Assembly (NCBI RefSeq): GCF_034321785.1
Contig: NZ_JAXLPB010000005.1
Span: 248,001-312,000, forward strand
Direction of reading: 5' to 3'
DNA: 64,000 bases
Origin: Fulvimarina uroteuthidis
GTDB lineage: Bacteria > Pseudomonadota > Alphaproteobacteria > Rhizobiales > Rhizobiaceae
Each line of letters begins with the position of its first letter. Positions within the stretch are counted from its first letter, which is position 1. Of this stretch, positions 1-9,342 are shown piece after piece. Position numbers and translations under genes: made by a program. The notes under the pieces were generated by a model. It searched no databases. It was not told the origin of the DNA and saw nothing but the letters and a program-made list of their open reading frames with translations.

Positions 1-219
1 AACCCGGAGGTCGACGCGTTGCTGGACAAGGCACGTCGGACGACGGATCAGGCCGAACGCGCGACCTATTACAACCAGATCCAGCGGATCGTTCACGAGG
101 ACGCGCCGTGGGCCTTCATCGCCAACTGGAAGCAGAACGCCGTCGCACGGTCGCAGGTCCAGAATTTCTCCCTCGAGCCGAGCTTCCTCCTCATCCTGAA
201 AGACGTCTCGAAAGGCTGA
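1..219 (+). CDS. C-terminal fragment of a peptide ABC transporter substrate-binding protein (family 5)
   Basis: The window opens inside this gene; the frame is open from base 1 and ends at TGA 217-219, leaving the last 72 codons. The text (AERATYYNQIQRIVHEDAPW, then a short beta-rich tail ending LLILKDVSKG) is typical of the C-terminus of periplasmic dipeptide/oligopeptide-binding proteins (SBP_bac_5). The protein would capture peptides in the periplasm and deliver them to the permeases encoded directly downstream on the same strand (55 bp gap). The signal peptide and most of the binding fold lie outside the window, so the ligand cannot be judged. Confidence 0.8.
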   Translation, partial: NPEVDALLDKARRTTDQAERATYYNQIQRIVHEDAPWAFIANWKQNAVARSQVQNFSLEPSFLLILKDVSKG

Positions 220-273
220 GCGTTTGAACGTAAGGCTCGTTGCAGCGATCCGCGATGATGGACGGTCGGAACC

Positions 274-1218
274 ATGACGGCCATCATCGCAAAGCGCCTC
301 CTCGCCGCCGTTCCGGTGCTGATCGGGCTGTCCGTCATCGTCTTCTCGATGATCGCGCTCATTCCCGGCGATCCGGCGACCGCTATCCTCGGCTCCTACG
401 CGACGCCCGAAAACGTCAGGGCGCTCAACGCCGATCTCGGCCTCGACAAGTCTCTGCCGCAACAATACCTCGCCTGGGTCTCCGGCGTGCTGCAGGGCGA
501 TTTCGGCCGCTCCTACGCGCTGAACCGACCGGTGATCGACGAGGTGCTTGAGCGCTTCGAGGCAACCCTCATCCTCGCCGGCGCGTCGCTCGTCCTGGCT
601 TCGATCCTCGGGCTTCTCGCCGGCATCGTTTCGGCGGTCCGCCAGTTCGGTCTTGCCGACAAGGCGATCACGCTTCTCGTGCTCGTCGGCATCTCGGTCC
701 CCTCGTTCCTCCTCGGCCTCCTTCTCATCCTCTGTTTCGCGGTGCGGGTCCGTCTGTTTCCCGCAAGCGGCATGGAGGCGATCTATGGTGGCGGCGGCTT
801 CCTCGATGTCGCCTACCATCTCGTGATGCCGGCGGTCACGCTGGCGGTGGTGGCGACCGGCGTGATCGCCCGCCTCACCCGCACGGCCATGCTCGAGGTG
901 CTGCGCCAGGATTATATCCGCACGGCGCGGGCCAAGGGTCTGTCGGAACGCAAGGTCGTCTACGGACACGCGTTCCGGGTGGCGCTGGTCTCGGTCATTC
1001 CCGTGATCGGCATCCAGGCCGGTTTCGTCCTCGGCGGCGCCGTCTATATCGAGACCGTGTTCCAGTGGCCGGGCATCGGCGCGATGCTGGTCAACGCGAT
1101 TTCCCAGCGCGACATTCTGCTGGTGCAAGGCGGCGTTCTCGTCGTCGCCGCCTGTTACGTCCTCTTCAACCTGATGGCCGACGTCCTGCAGGTCATGCTC
1201 GATCCGAGGCTGAAATGA
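274..1218 (+). CDS. peptide ABC transporter permease, DppB/OppB type
   Basis: A 314-residue inner-membrane permease. It starts with a hydrophobic helix (residues 5-28, RLLAAVPVLIGLSVIVF), has the IPGDP motif after it, and carries the EAA-type coupling loop near residues 205-220 (DYIRTARAKGL) that docks on the ATPase. Length and motifs fit the first permease of peptide/nickel importers. It lies between the binding-protein fragment and the permease-ATPase fusion gene, and its TGA overlaps the next ATG (ATGA at 1215-1218), so the genes should be translationally coupled. The substrate is most likely short peptides, but this subfamily also imports nickel and sugar-peptides. Confidence 0.93.
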   Translation: MTAIIAKRLLAAVPVLIGLSVIVFSMIALIPGDPATAILGSYATPENVRALNADLGLDKSLPQQYLAWVSGVLQGDFGRSYALNRPVIDEVLERFEATLILAGASLVLASILGLLAGIVSAVRQFGLADKAITLLVLVGISVPSFLLGLLLILCFAVRVRLFPASGMEAIYGGGGFLDVAYHLVMPAVTLAVVATGVIARLTRTAMLEVLRQDYIRTARAKGLSERKVVYGHAFRVALVSVIPVIGIQAGFVLGGAVYIETVFQWPGIGAMLVNAISQRDILLVQGGVLVVAACYVLFNLMADVLQVMLDPRLK

Positions 1219-3164
1219 GCGCGGTGGCCGACACCTTGGAGAGCGGACATGGACGAAGCACCGAACGGCCCTCGCCGCTTTCCCTGCTCCTCAACAACCG
1301 GCTGGCGGCCTTCGGCCTCGCCGTCCTGACGCTCGTCATCCTCGTGGCGCTTGCCGCCCCGATCCTTCCGCTCGCCGATCCGAACGCGACCGATCCGGCG
1401 GGACGCCTCGCCGGCCCCTTGTCGAACGGCCATCTTCTCGGCACCGACGCGCTCGGCCGCGACATGCTCTCCCGATTGATCTGGGGTACGCGCGTCTCCC
1501 TCGCCGTCGGTCTTTCCGCTTCGCTCATCGCCGCCGTCCTCGGCTCGGCGATCGGCCTCGTCGCCGGTTATGCAGGCGGGCGCACCGACCAGATCCTGAT
1601 GCGCGTCATCGATCTGATGATGGCCTTTCCCTACATTCTGCTGGCGCTCGCGATCGTCGCCATCCTCGGTCCCGGCCTCGTCAACGCGCTCTATGCGATC
1701 GCCATCGTCAACGTGCCCTTCTTCGCCCGCAACATTCGCGGTCTGACGGTGGGGCTCGCGCGGCGGGACTTCGTCGATGCGGCGAGGCTCTCCGGCAAGT
1801 CGAACCTTCGCATCATCGTCAGCGAGGTCCTGCCGAACGTCCTGCCGACGATCGTCATCACCCTGTCCACGACCATCGGCTGGATGATCCTGGAAACCGC
1901 AGGCCTCTCCTTTCTCGGCCTTGGCGCCCAGCCGCCCCAGGCCGATCTCGGCTCCATGCTCGGCGAAGGCCGGAAGGTCCTGTTCACGGCCCCCTTCGTC
2001 TCGCTGGTGCCGGGATTGATGATCTTTCTCATCGTCCTGTCGATCAACCTTCTCGGCGACGGTATTCGCGACGTTCTCGATCCGCGCCTGAAATCGGGCG
2101 CGCTCGCCCGGCCCTCGGCCCGAACGAGTGTCGACTCGCGCCCGCGAACGGCCAATCCGGATCGCGGCGGGTCCGGCGTTCTCGACGTGGAAAACCTCCA
2201 GACCGAGTTTTCAGTCGGACGCAGCGTGCACAGGGCGGTCGGCGGCGTCGATCTGACCATTGCGGCCGGCGAGTGCCTGGGGCTGATCGGCGAGTCCGGG
2301 TCCGGCAAGTCCGTCACCGCCATGAGCCTCACCGGCCTCGTGCCCTCGCCGCCCGGCCATATTGTCGGCGGCCGGGTGGGGTTCGAGGGCGAGGATCTGC
2401 TGCACGTCTCGGACGCGCGCCTGCGCGCGCTTCGCGGCGGTGCGATCGCCTACGTGTTTCAGGACCCGCTGGCGACCCTCCATCCGCTGATGACGGCGGG
2501 CGACCAGCTCGTCGAGGCGATCCGCGCCCATCAGGCCGTCACGGCAAGCGAGGCGCGCACCCGCGCCGTCGCGCTGATGCGGCAGGTTCGCATCCCCAAC
2601 CCCGAAACCCGCATGCATGCCTATCCCCACGAACTTTCCGGCGGACTTCGCCAGCGCGTCTCGATCGCCATGGCGCTCGCCAACGATCCGAAGCTGATCG
2701 TCGCCGACGAGCCGACCACCGCTCTCGACGTGACGGTGCAGGCGCAGGTGCTGAAGTTGCTGGGTGATCTCAGACGCGAACGCGGGACCGCCGTTCTCTT
2801 CATCACTCACGATTTCGGCGTCATTTCCGAAATAGCGGATCGCGTGGCGGTCATGTATGCCGGCAGGATCGTCGAGACCGGGCCGACCGCGGAGGTCATG
2901 GCGGACCCTGCCCATCCCTACACGCGGATGCTCGTCGACTGCGTGCCGGTGATGGGCGAACCCGACCGGCGCCTTGCCGCGATCAGGGGACGCCCGCCTG
3001 CGGTCGATCGCCTGCCGGACGGCTGCGCCTTCGCCGATCGCTGTCCCCGCGCGAAGACCGATTGCCGACGCGGAGAGATCCCGATGCGCTCGAAGCGCGG
3101 GGCGATCGAAGCGCGCTGCCTCCATCCGCTGACACCGGGCGAACGGCTGGAGACGCACGCATGA
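1215..3164 (+). CDS. fused peptide ABC transporter permease (DppC type) and ATP-binding protein (DppD type)
   Basis: A single 649-residue frame holds two subunits that are usually separate. Residues about 30-295 are a DppC-type permease (first TM near 30-50, GTDxLGRD motif at 76-83, EAA-like loop ARRDFVDAARLSGKSNLR near 182-199). After a charged linker (296-320) comes an ABC ATPase: Walker A GESGSGKS at 359-366, signature LSGGLRQR near 474, Walker B LIVADEP near 494, then a Cys-containing oligopeptide-transporter C-terminal extension (about 590-640). The start at 1215 is set by the ATGA overlap with the upstream permease. The frame runs on without interruption through the linker, so this is a fusion and not two genes. 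Such fusions are known in Rhizobiales. Confidence 0.9.
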   Translation: MSAVADTLESGHGRSTERPSPLSLLLNNRLAAFGLAVLTLVILVALAAPILPLADPNATDPAGRLAGPLSNGHLLGTDALGRDMLSRLIWGTRVSLAVGLSASLIAAVLGSAIGLVAGYAGGRTDQILMRVIDLMMAFPYILLALAIVAILGPGLVNALYAIAIVNVPFFARNIRGLTVGLARRDFVDAARLSGKSNLRIIVSEVLPNVLPTIVITLSTTIGWMILETAGLSFLGLGAQPPQADLGSMLGEGRKVLFTAPFVSLVPGLMIFLIVLSINLLGDGIRDVLDPRLKSGALARPSARTSVDSRPRTANPDRGGSGVLDVENLQTEFSVGRSVHRAVGGVDLTIAAGECLGLIGESGSGKSVTAMSLTGLVPSPPGHIVGGRVGFEGEDLLHVSDARLRALRGGAIAYVFQDPLATLHPLMTAGDQLVEAIRAHQAVTASEARTRAVALMRQVRIPNPETRMHAYPHELSGGLRQRVSIAMALANDPKLIVADEPTTALDVTVQAQVLKLLGDLRRERGTAVLFITHDFGVISEIADRVAVMYAGRIVETGPTAEVMADPAHPYTRMLVDCVPVMGEPDRRLAAIRGRPPAVDRLPDGCAFADRCPRAKTDCRRGEIPMRSKRGAIEARCLHPLTPGERLETHA

Positions 3165-4168
3165 GCGCGCTTCTGGAAGTGCGCGGGCTCACGCGCCGGT
3201 TCGGCGGCGGTCGCTCGATCCTCGGCACGAGGAAGCCTGAACTCACCGCCGTTCGCGGCATCGATTTCGACCTTCATCGCGGCGACACGCTCGGCATCGT
3301 GGGCGAATCGGGATGCGGCAAGTCGACCCTTGCCCGCATGCTGGTGGGGCTCGATGCGCCGAGCGAGGGCTCCATCGCCCTCGATGGCCGAGCCCTCACG
3401 CAGGGCGGCGCCCGGGCGCTGGCCAAACGCGTCCAGTACGTGTTCCAGGATCCGGTCTCCTCGCTCAATCCGCGCCACCGGATCGACACGATCCTCGAAG
3501 CCCCGATGAAATATCTTCTGGGACTGGGAAAACAGGCGCGAAAACAAAAGCTTGAAAAGCTGTGTGAAGCCGTCGGGCTGGATATGAGGGTTCTGGAGCG
3601 CTATCCGCACGAGTTCTCGGGCGGGCAGGCTCAACGCATCGGCATCGCGCGCGCGCTCGCCGCCGAACCCGACATCATCGTTCTCGACGAGCCGGTATCG
3701 GCGCTCGACGTCTCGGTGCAGGCGCAGGTGCTGAACCTCCTCGGCACCTTGAAGCGCGAGCGCGATCTCACCTACATCTTCATCAGCCACGATCTGGCCG
3801 TCGTCGAGAGCGTCGCGACGCGACTCGCCGTCATGTATTTCGGGCGCGTCGTGGAGGAAGCGGCGGACAGAAGCGCCTTTCGCGCGCCGCTCCATCCCTA
3901 CACGGATCTGCTGCTGCGTTCGGCACCGGTGCCCGGCCAAAAGCGCGTGAGCGCCGGCGGCGATACCGGCGAACTGCCCGATCCCTATCGCCCGCCGGAC
4001 GGCTGCGCCTTCGCCGAACGCTGTCCGCGTGCCACCGCCGAGTGCCGCGCGCATGATCCCGAGCTAAACGTAAAGGGCCGCAGGCCCGAACACCGGGCGG
4101 CGTGCCTATATCCCCTCGATCTTCCCGATCGATCGCCGCTCAATCCTTCGCCTCGGCGAGATCGATGA
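3161..4168 (+). CDS. peptide ABC transporter ATP-binding protein, DppF/OppF type
   Basis: A 335-residue ATPase, the second nucleotide-binding subunit of the peptide importer. Walker A GESGCGKST lies near residues 48-56, the signature is FSGGQAQR, Walker B is IIVLDEPVSALD, and a C-terminal oligopeptide-transporter extension holds the CAFAERCPRA cysteine motif. The start at 3161 overlaps the upstream stop (ATGA), giving a coupled operon of binding protein, permease, permease-ATPase and ATPase. The last 29 bp overlap the end of recJ on the opposite strand. Specificity cannot be read from the ATPase. Confidence 0.92.
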   Translation: MSALLEVRGLTRRFGGGRSILGTRKPELTAVRGIDFDLHRGDTLGIVGESGCGKSTLARMLVGLDAPSEGSIALDGRALTQGGARALAKRVQYVFQDPVSSLNPRHRIDTILEAPMKYLLGLGKQARKQKLEKLCEAVGLDMRVLERYPHEFSGGQAQRIGIARALAAEPDIIVLDEPVSALDVSVQAQVLNLLGTLKRERDLTYIFISHDLAVVESVATRLAVMYFGRVVEEAADRSAFRAPLHPYTDLLLRSAPVPGQKRVSAGGDTGELPDPYRPPDGCAFAERCPRATAECRAHDPELNVKGRRPEHRAACLYPLDLPDRSPLNPSPRRDR

Positions 4169-5930
4169 CGCGGAGCCGCACGCTCTCCTGACCGCGAAAG
4201 CGATCGAGCGAGAGGGAGCCCGCGACATGGACGGGGCGGTCGGCGCGGTTCAGGAGCCGCCCGCCGATCTCCGTGTCGGCCTGCTTGAAAGCGATGACAT
4301 CCACCTTGCCGCCGGACGGGCCGGCCAGCGTCGCACGGACATGGGCGTGGCCGACGATGGAAGCGTTCACGATGCGGTGGTTCGGCAGGGCGAAGATCGG
4401 TGTCGCATGGCCCTGTCCGAAGGGCCCGGCCGCCTCGATCGACTGATAGAGGTCAAGCGTCAGCCCGGATGCGCTGAGCGCACCGTCGATCCTCAGGACA
4501 TCGCTCGCCCGGGTCGCCGCGACGGCATTCCTCGCTTTGTCGTCCAGAAAGGCGCGGAACTCGCCGAGCCTTGCCCGCTCGATGGTGATGCCGGCGGCCA
4601 TCGCATGGCCGCCGCCCTTCAGAAGCAGCCCTTCGCCGACGCCATCGCGCACGATCCGCCCGAGATCGACGCCGGCGATCGAACGGCCGGAACCCGAGCC
4701 GCGTCCGTTCCGATCGAAGGCGATGGCGAAGGCCGGCCGCCGGAACCGCTCTTTCAAACGGGACGCCAGAAGGCCGACGATGCCGGGGTGCCATTCGTCC
4801 GACGCGGTGACGAGGACGGCGGGCCCCTCGCCCTCGCCGATCTCGCGGATCGCGGTCTCTTCGGCGTCGCGCAGCATGTGCTGCTCCATCGCCTGTCGCT
4901 CCTGGTTGAGACCGTCGAGACGCACCGCGAGCGCGTCGGCCTCCTCGGCATCGTCGAGGCAGAGGAGACGGCTGCCGAGGGCCGCGTCTCCGATCCGCCC
5001 GCCGGCATTGATGCGCGGGCCGATGAGGAAGCCCAGGTGATGCGGTTCGACGGGACCGGACAGGCGGGCCACACGGGTCAGGGCGGCGATGCCCGCGCTC
5101 TTTTGCGCCCGCATGATCTTCACGCCCTGCACCACGAATGCGCGGTTGAGCCCGACCAGCGGAACGACGTCGCAAACGGTCGCCAGCGCGACGATGTCGA
5201 GCCAGGACAGGATGTCGGGCAGATCGCCCTGGCGCCGTCCGCGCCGACGAAGCGCGCGGTTGACGGCGACGAGCGTCATGAAGACCACGCCGGCCGCGCA
5301 GAGATATCCAAGCCCCGCAAGATCGTCCTGGCGGTTCGGATTGACGAGCGCGCTCGCAGCCGGAATATCCGGACCGGTCTGGTGATGGTCGAGGACGACG
5401 ACGTCCGCGCCGGCGCGTTTCGCGGCCTCGATCGGCTCGAAGCTGGATGTGCCGCAATCCACCGTGACGATGAGGCTCGCCTCGGACGCCAGATCCTGCA
5501 TGGCCGAAACGTTCGGACCGTAGCCTTCCGTGATCCGGTCCGGAATGTAGATGCGCGCGTCGATCCCGAAATGGTGGAGATAGCGCCACAGGAGCGCGGA
5601 GGACGAAGCGCCGTCGACGTCGTAATCGCCGAAGATCGCGACCCGTTCCCGCCGCTCCACGGCGTTCGCGAGACGATCGGCCGCGCTGTCCATGTCGGTG
5701 AGAACGGAAGGATCGGGCATCAGGTCGCGCAGGCGCGGCGCCAGGAACGTCGCGGCATCGTCCTCGCCCACGTCCCGCGCCGCCAGGACCCGCGCGACGA
5801 TCTCCGCAATTCCCTGTTTCTGACTGATCGCGAGGGCCAGCGCTTCGCCGCGCTCGTCCAGCGCCGCCTGCCATTTGCGACCGCCGAGCGAGCGCTCGAT
5901 GCCGAAGAAGGTTTTTCCATCGCGTCCCAT
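4140..5930 (-). CDS. recJ: single-stranded-DNA-specific exonuclease RecJ
   Basis: A 596-residue 5'-3' single-strand exonuclease of recombination and base-excision repair. The DHH-family motifs are present: GDYDVDGASSS at residues 101-111 and DHHQTG at 181-186, both metal-binding, followed by a DHHA1 segment with GGHAMAAGI near residue 440 and an OB-like C-terminus. The start at 5930 (MGRDGKTFFGIERS) matches usual RecJ N-termini; a frame upstream stays open to 6071, but its residues look like random GC-rich sequence. The 3' end is convergent with, and overlaps by 29 bp, the ABC ATPase gene. No operon partner is visible. Confidence 0.95.
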   Translation of the reverse strand: MGRDGKTFFGIERSLGGRKWQAALDERGEALALAISQKQGIAEIVARVLAARDVGEDDAATFLAPRLRDLMPDPSVLTDMDSAADRLANAVERRERVAIFGDYDVDGASSSALLWRYLHHFGIDARIYIPDRITEGYGPNVSAMQDLASEASLIVTVDCGTSSFEPIEAAKRAGADVVVLDHHQTGPDIPAASALVNPNRQDDLAGLGYLCAAGVVFMTLVAVNRALRRRGRRQGDLPDILSWLDIVALATVCDVVPLVGLNRAFVVQGVKIMRAQKSAGIAALTRVARLSGPVEPHHLGFLIGPRINAGGRIGDAALGSRLLCLDDAEEADALAVRLDGLNQERQAMEQHMLRDAEETAIREIGEGEGPAVLVTASDEWHPGIVGLLASRLKERFRRPAFAIAFDRNGRGSGSGRSIAGVDLGRIVRDGVGEGLLLKGGGHAMAAGITIERARLGEFRAFLDDKARNAVAATRASDVLRIDGALSASGLTLDLYQSIEAAGPFGQGHATPIFALPNHRIVNASIVGHAHVRATLAGPSGGKVDVIAFKQADTEIGGRLLNRADRPVHVAGSLSLDRFRGQESVRLRVIDLAEAKD

Positions 5931-6088
5931 CGGCGCTTCATAGCCAATTCGTTCGGCAAACGGGAGCCGATTGTGAGGGCGCCCGGTCGATGGAATCGGC
6001 AGGCCTTGATTCGGGGGCGTCCGGCGGTAGCCTTTGGTGCACAACGAGGCCGTGGCGGCCTCCGCGATCACCGGGGAATGAAGCGCAG

Positions 6089-6505
6089 ATGGTCTACATC
6101 GTCATGAATGCCATTCCGATTTTCGCCGCGACGGCCGCAAGCCTCGTCTTCGGTCTTCTCTGCACGAGGCTCGTTGCGTCCGCCCCCGAGGCGGGAACGC
6201 GGAGCACCGGGTTCCTTGCCGCGGCCTTCGTCGCCGAATTCTGGCTCTGCGCGATCCTTGCGGGCGCCCTGATCCTCGCACCGCCGGAAGCCGGAGAATG
6301 GGTGATGGCGCTCGGCAGCGCCGTCGTCATCTGGATCGGCTTCGTCGTCCCGGCCCTCGTCGTGACGCTTGGCTATCGCGGGGTCACGGCGGGCACCATC
6401 GCGCTGCATTGCGGGCACTGGCTGGGCGCGATGTTCATCATGGCGCTCGTCCTCAAGACGATCGGTCTCGTTCCGCCGCCGGGCGCGCCGGGCATGACGG
6501 GCTGA
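6089..6505 (+). CDS. small integral membrane protein, DUF1761-like
   Basis: A 138-residue protein with about four hydrophobic helices (residues 4-26, 43-64, 72-95, 110-128) and little else. The pattern, including WIGFVVPALVVTLGYRG in the third helix, resembles DUF1761 membrane proteins, whose function is unknown. I chose ATG 6089, which has GGGGAATG upstream; ATG 6104 is an alternative. It sits alone between divergent recJ and purL. Family assignment is tentative, the membrane call is firm. Confidence 0.7.
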   Translation: MVYIVMNAIPIFAATAASLVFGLLCTRLVASAPEAGTRSTGFLAAAFVAEFWLCAILAGALILAPPEAGEWVMALGSAVVIWIGFVVPALVVTLGYRGVTAGTIALHCGHWLGAMFIMALVLKTIGLVPPPGAPGMTG

Positions 6506-6614
6506 TCGCACGGCATGACAGCGCCGTTCGCGGCGGCTTCGGCAGGACTTTGTCGCCGGCGCACGATGTTGTAACAGCGTTGCCATCGACGAACAGCATC
6601 ATGCGAAAGACGTC

Positions 6615-8837
6615 ATGGACAACGATATCGCCATCACGCCCGAACTCATTGCGGCCCATGGGCTGAAACCCGAGGAATACGAGCGCGCGCGCGGTCTCAT
6701 CGATCGCGATCCGACGTTCACCGAGCTCGGCATCTTCTCGGCCATGTGGAACGAGCATTGTTCCTACAAGTCCTCGAAGAAATGGCTTCGCACCTTGCCT
6801 ACCAAGGGCGAGCGCGTGATCATGGGTCCCGGCGAGAACGCCGGCGTCGTCGATATCGGCGATGGACTGTGCGTCGTCTTCAAGATGGAAAGCCACAACC
6901 ATCCCTCCTTCATCGAGCCGTACCAGGGCGCGGCGACGGGCGTCGGCGGCATCCTGCGCGACGTCTTCACCATGGGCGCGCGGCCGATCGCCGCGATGAA
7001 CGCCTTGCGATTCGGCGAGCCTGACCACCCAAGGACCCGTCATCTGGTGGCCGGCGTCGTCTCGGGCGTCGGCGGCTACGGCAATTCCTTCGGTGTCCCG
7101 ACGGTCGGCGGCGAGGTCAATTTCCACGCCCGCTACAACGGCAACTGCCTCGTCAACGCGTTCGCAGCGGGCCTTGCGAGGACGGATGCGATCTTCACCT
7201 CGCAGGCCAAGGGCGTCGGCCTGCCGGTGGTCTATCTGGGCGCCAAGACCGGCCGCGACGGCGTCGGCGGGGCGACCATGGCCTCCGCGGAATTCGACGA
7301 GACGATCGAGGAGAAGCGCCCGACGGTGCAAGTCGGCGATCCGTTCACCGAAAAGTGCCTGCTCGAAGCCTGCCTGGAACTCATGCAGACCGGTGCGGTC
7401 ATCGCGATCCAGGACATGGGCGCGGCTGGCCTCACCTGCTCGGCCGTCGAGATGGGCGCGAAGGGCGATCTCGGCATCGAACTCGACCTCAACACCGTAC
7501 CGGTGCGCGAGACCTCCATGACGCCGTACGAGATGATGCTGTCGGAAAGCCAGGAGCGCATGCTCATGGTCCTGTCGCCCGACAAGCGCGACGTCGCCGA
7601 GGCGATCTTCGTGAAATGGGGTCTCGATTTCGCGATCGTCGGCAAGACGACCGACGACAGGCGCTTCCGCATCCTGTTCGACGGCAAGGAAGTCGCCAAT
7701 CTGCCGATCAAGGAACTGGGCGATGAGGCCCCTGAATATGATCGGCCCTGGGTCGAGCCGAAACTGCGTGCCGAGGTCCCGGCCGGCAGTCTGCGCGAGC
7801 CGTCGGACTTCGGGCAGACCCTGCTTTCGCTTCTCGGCTCGCCCGACCTGTGCTCGCGGCGCTGGGTGATCGAACAGTACGACACGCTCATCCAGGGCAA
7901 CACGCTGCAGCGACCCGGCGGGGATGCGGGGGTCGTGCGCGTCGACGAGCATCCGACGAAGGCGCTTGCCTTCTCCTCGGACGTGACGCCGCGCTATTGC
8001 GAGGCCGACCCCTATCGCGGCGGCGCGCAGGCGGTGGCCGAATGCTGGCGCAATCTGACGGCCGTCGGCGCCGAACCGCTCGCATCGACCGACAATCTCA
8101 ATTTCGGCAATCCGGAAAAGCCGGATCTGATGGGCGTCTTCGTCAAGGCCATCGAAGGCATCGGGGCCGCCTGCGAGGCGCTCGGCTTTCCGATCGTGTC
8201 GGGCAACGTCTCGCTCTACAACGAGACCTACGGACAGCCCATCCTCCCGACCCCGACCATCGGCGGCGTCGGGCTCATCGAGGACCGCACGAAGACCGCT
8301 TCGATCGGCGCGATGGAAGACGGCGACATCCTCTTCCTGGTCGGCGGCGACGGCACCCATCTCGGCGCATCGATCTATCTGCGGGAAATCGAGGGCCGCG
8401 AGGACGGCACGCCCCCCTTCGTCGATTTCATCGCGGAACGCCGGAACGGCGATTTCGTCCGCGGGCTGATCTCCGGCGGCACGGTCAAGGCCTGCCATGA
8501 TCTGTCCGACGGCGGACTTGCGATCGCGCTCGCCGAAATGTGCATGGCATCCGCCCGCGGCGCCAGCGTCGATGCAGGCCGGGGAAGCGGTCACGCACTT
8601 CTCTTCGGCGAGGACCAGGCCCGCTACATCGTCGCCGTCAAACCCGACGCGGCGGAACGGATCGAACGCGAGGCCGGCGCCGCCGACGTGCCGTTGCGCC
8701 GGCTCGGCGTGGTTGGCGGACGACGCCTCGTCATCGAGAACCGCCTCGATCTCGACGTCCGCGACATGACGGTCGCCCACGAGAGCTGGTTCCCGAACTT
8801 CATGTCCGGCGAGATCGTGCAGCCGGCGGCCGCGTGA
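6615..8837 (+). CDS. purL: phosphoribosylformylglycinamidine synthase subunit PurL
   Basis: A 740-residue small-type PurL, the ATP-dependent synthetase subunit that converts FGAR to FGAM in purine synthesis, taking ammonia from PurQ with PurS as bridge. Recognisable blocks are FSAMWNEHCSYKSSK near residues 42-56, GPGENAGVVDIGDG, the MESHNHPS motif near 95 and GAATGVGGI. The length fits the bacterial three-subunit form, not the 1300-residue fused PurL, so separate purS and purQ genes are needed; they are not in this window. bolA and grxD follow, the usual order in Rhizobiales. Confidence 0.98.
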   Translation: MDNDIAITPELIAAHGLKPEEYERARGLIDRDPTFTELGIFSAMWNEHCSYKSSKKWLRTLPTKGERVIMGPGENAGVVDIGDGLCVVFKMESHNHPSFIEPYQGAATGVGGILRDVFTMGARPIAAMNALRFGEPDHPRTRHLVAGVVSGVGGYGNSFGVPTVGGEVNFHARYNGNCLVNAFAAGLARTDAIFTSQAKGVGLPVVYLGAKTGRDGVGGATMASAEFDETIEEKRPTVQVGDPFTEKCLLEACLELMQTGAVIAIQDMGAAGLTCSAVEMGAKGDLGIELDLNTVPVRETSMTPYEMMLSESQERMLMVLSPDKRDVAEAIFVKWGLDFAIVGKTTDDRRFRILFDGKEVANLPIKELGDEAPEYDRPWVEPKLRAEVPAGSLREPSDFGQTLLSLLGSPDLCSRRWVIEQYDTLIQGNTLQRPGGDAGVVRVDEHPTKALAFSSDVTPRYCEADPYRGGAQAVAECWRNLTAVGAEPLASTDNLNFGNPEKPDLMGVFVKAIEGIGAACEALGFPIVSGNVSLYNETYGQPILPTPTIGGVGLIEDRTKTASIGAMEDGDILFLVGGDGTHLGASIYLREIEGREDGTPPFVDFIAERRNGDFVRGLISGGTVKACHDLSDGGLAIALAEMCMASARGASVDAGRGSGHALLFGEDQARYIVAVKPDAAERIEREAGAADVPLRRLGVVGGRRLVIENRLDLDVRDMTVAHESWFPNFMSGEIVQPAAA

Positions 8838-8919
8838 TGCGAGCCGAGTTCGCCGATTGCAGGCGGACCGGATCGCGCCTAGGTTTGGCGGTGAGACATC
8901 ACGACGAGGAACTTCGCCC

Positions 8920-9156
8920 ATGCCGATGAACGCCGCCGATATCGAAAAGATGATCAAGGACGCCATTCCCGACGCCACGGTGACGATCCGCGATCTGGCC
9001 GGCGACGGCGATCATTATGCGGCGGAGATCGTCTCGGAGAGCTTTCGCGGAAAGTCCCGGGTCCAGCAGCATCAGCTCGTGAACAAGGCGCTGCAGGGCA
9101 AGCTTGGCGGAGAGCTCCACGCACTGGCGCTGCAGACGAGCGCGCCTGCCGAGTGA
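8920..9156 (+). CDS. BolA/IbaG family iron-metabolism protein
   Basis: A 78-residue BolA-fold protein (MNAADIEKMIKDAIPDATV, then DHYAAEIVS and the KSRVQQHQLVNKAL helix). BolA proteins pair with monothiol CGFS glutaredoxins to carry [2Fe-2S] clusters, and the gene lies 186 bp before exactly such a glutaredoxin, which supports the call. ATG 8920 has GAGGA 10 bp upstream; ATG 8926 is also possible. The conserved His near residue 57 (QQHQLV) is the expected cluster ligand region. Confidence 0.92.
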   Translation: MPMNAADIEKMIKDAIPDATVTIRDLAGDGDHYAAEIVSESFRGKSRVQQHQLVNKALQGKLGGELHALALQTSAPAE

Positions 9157-9342
9157 TCGGCGATCGGACGCAGGCGTGGCCTTCCGACGGATGACGGACG
9201 CACGCCGTGTCGGCGGCATTCCGCAGGCAATTCGCCCTTGCACCGGGGGCGTTGCTTGTGAAGGCTCCGCCGAAGGTCTATCTCGGACCTGAAACCAATC
9301 AGCGTCCCGGCACGGGTCGCCGTCGAAACCAAGAGGTTCACA

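Noticed and set aside
4227..6107. 626-codon open frame opposite recJ
   Set aside because: It mirrors recJ codon phase in GC-rich DNA and its translation is rich in Arg, Gly and Asp with no motif. The same applies to long frames opposite purL (6453-8978), the MFS and L,D-transpeptidase genes (9748-11946), sdhA (16390-18936), the multidomain gene (20465-22693), lon (27611-29638), the MscS gene (33021-35453), secDF (44939-46549), the SPOR gene (57701-59239) and argS (59498-61153).
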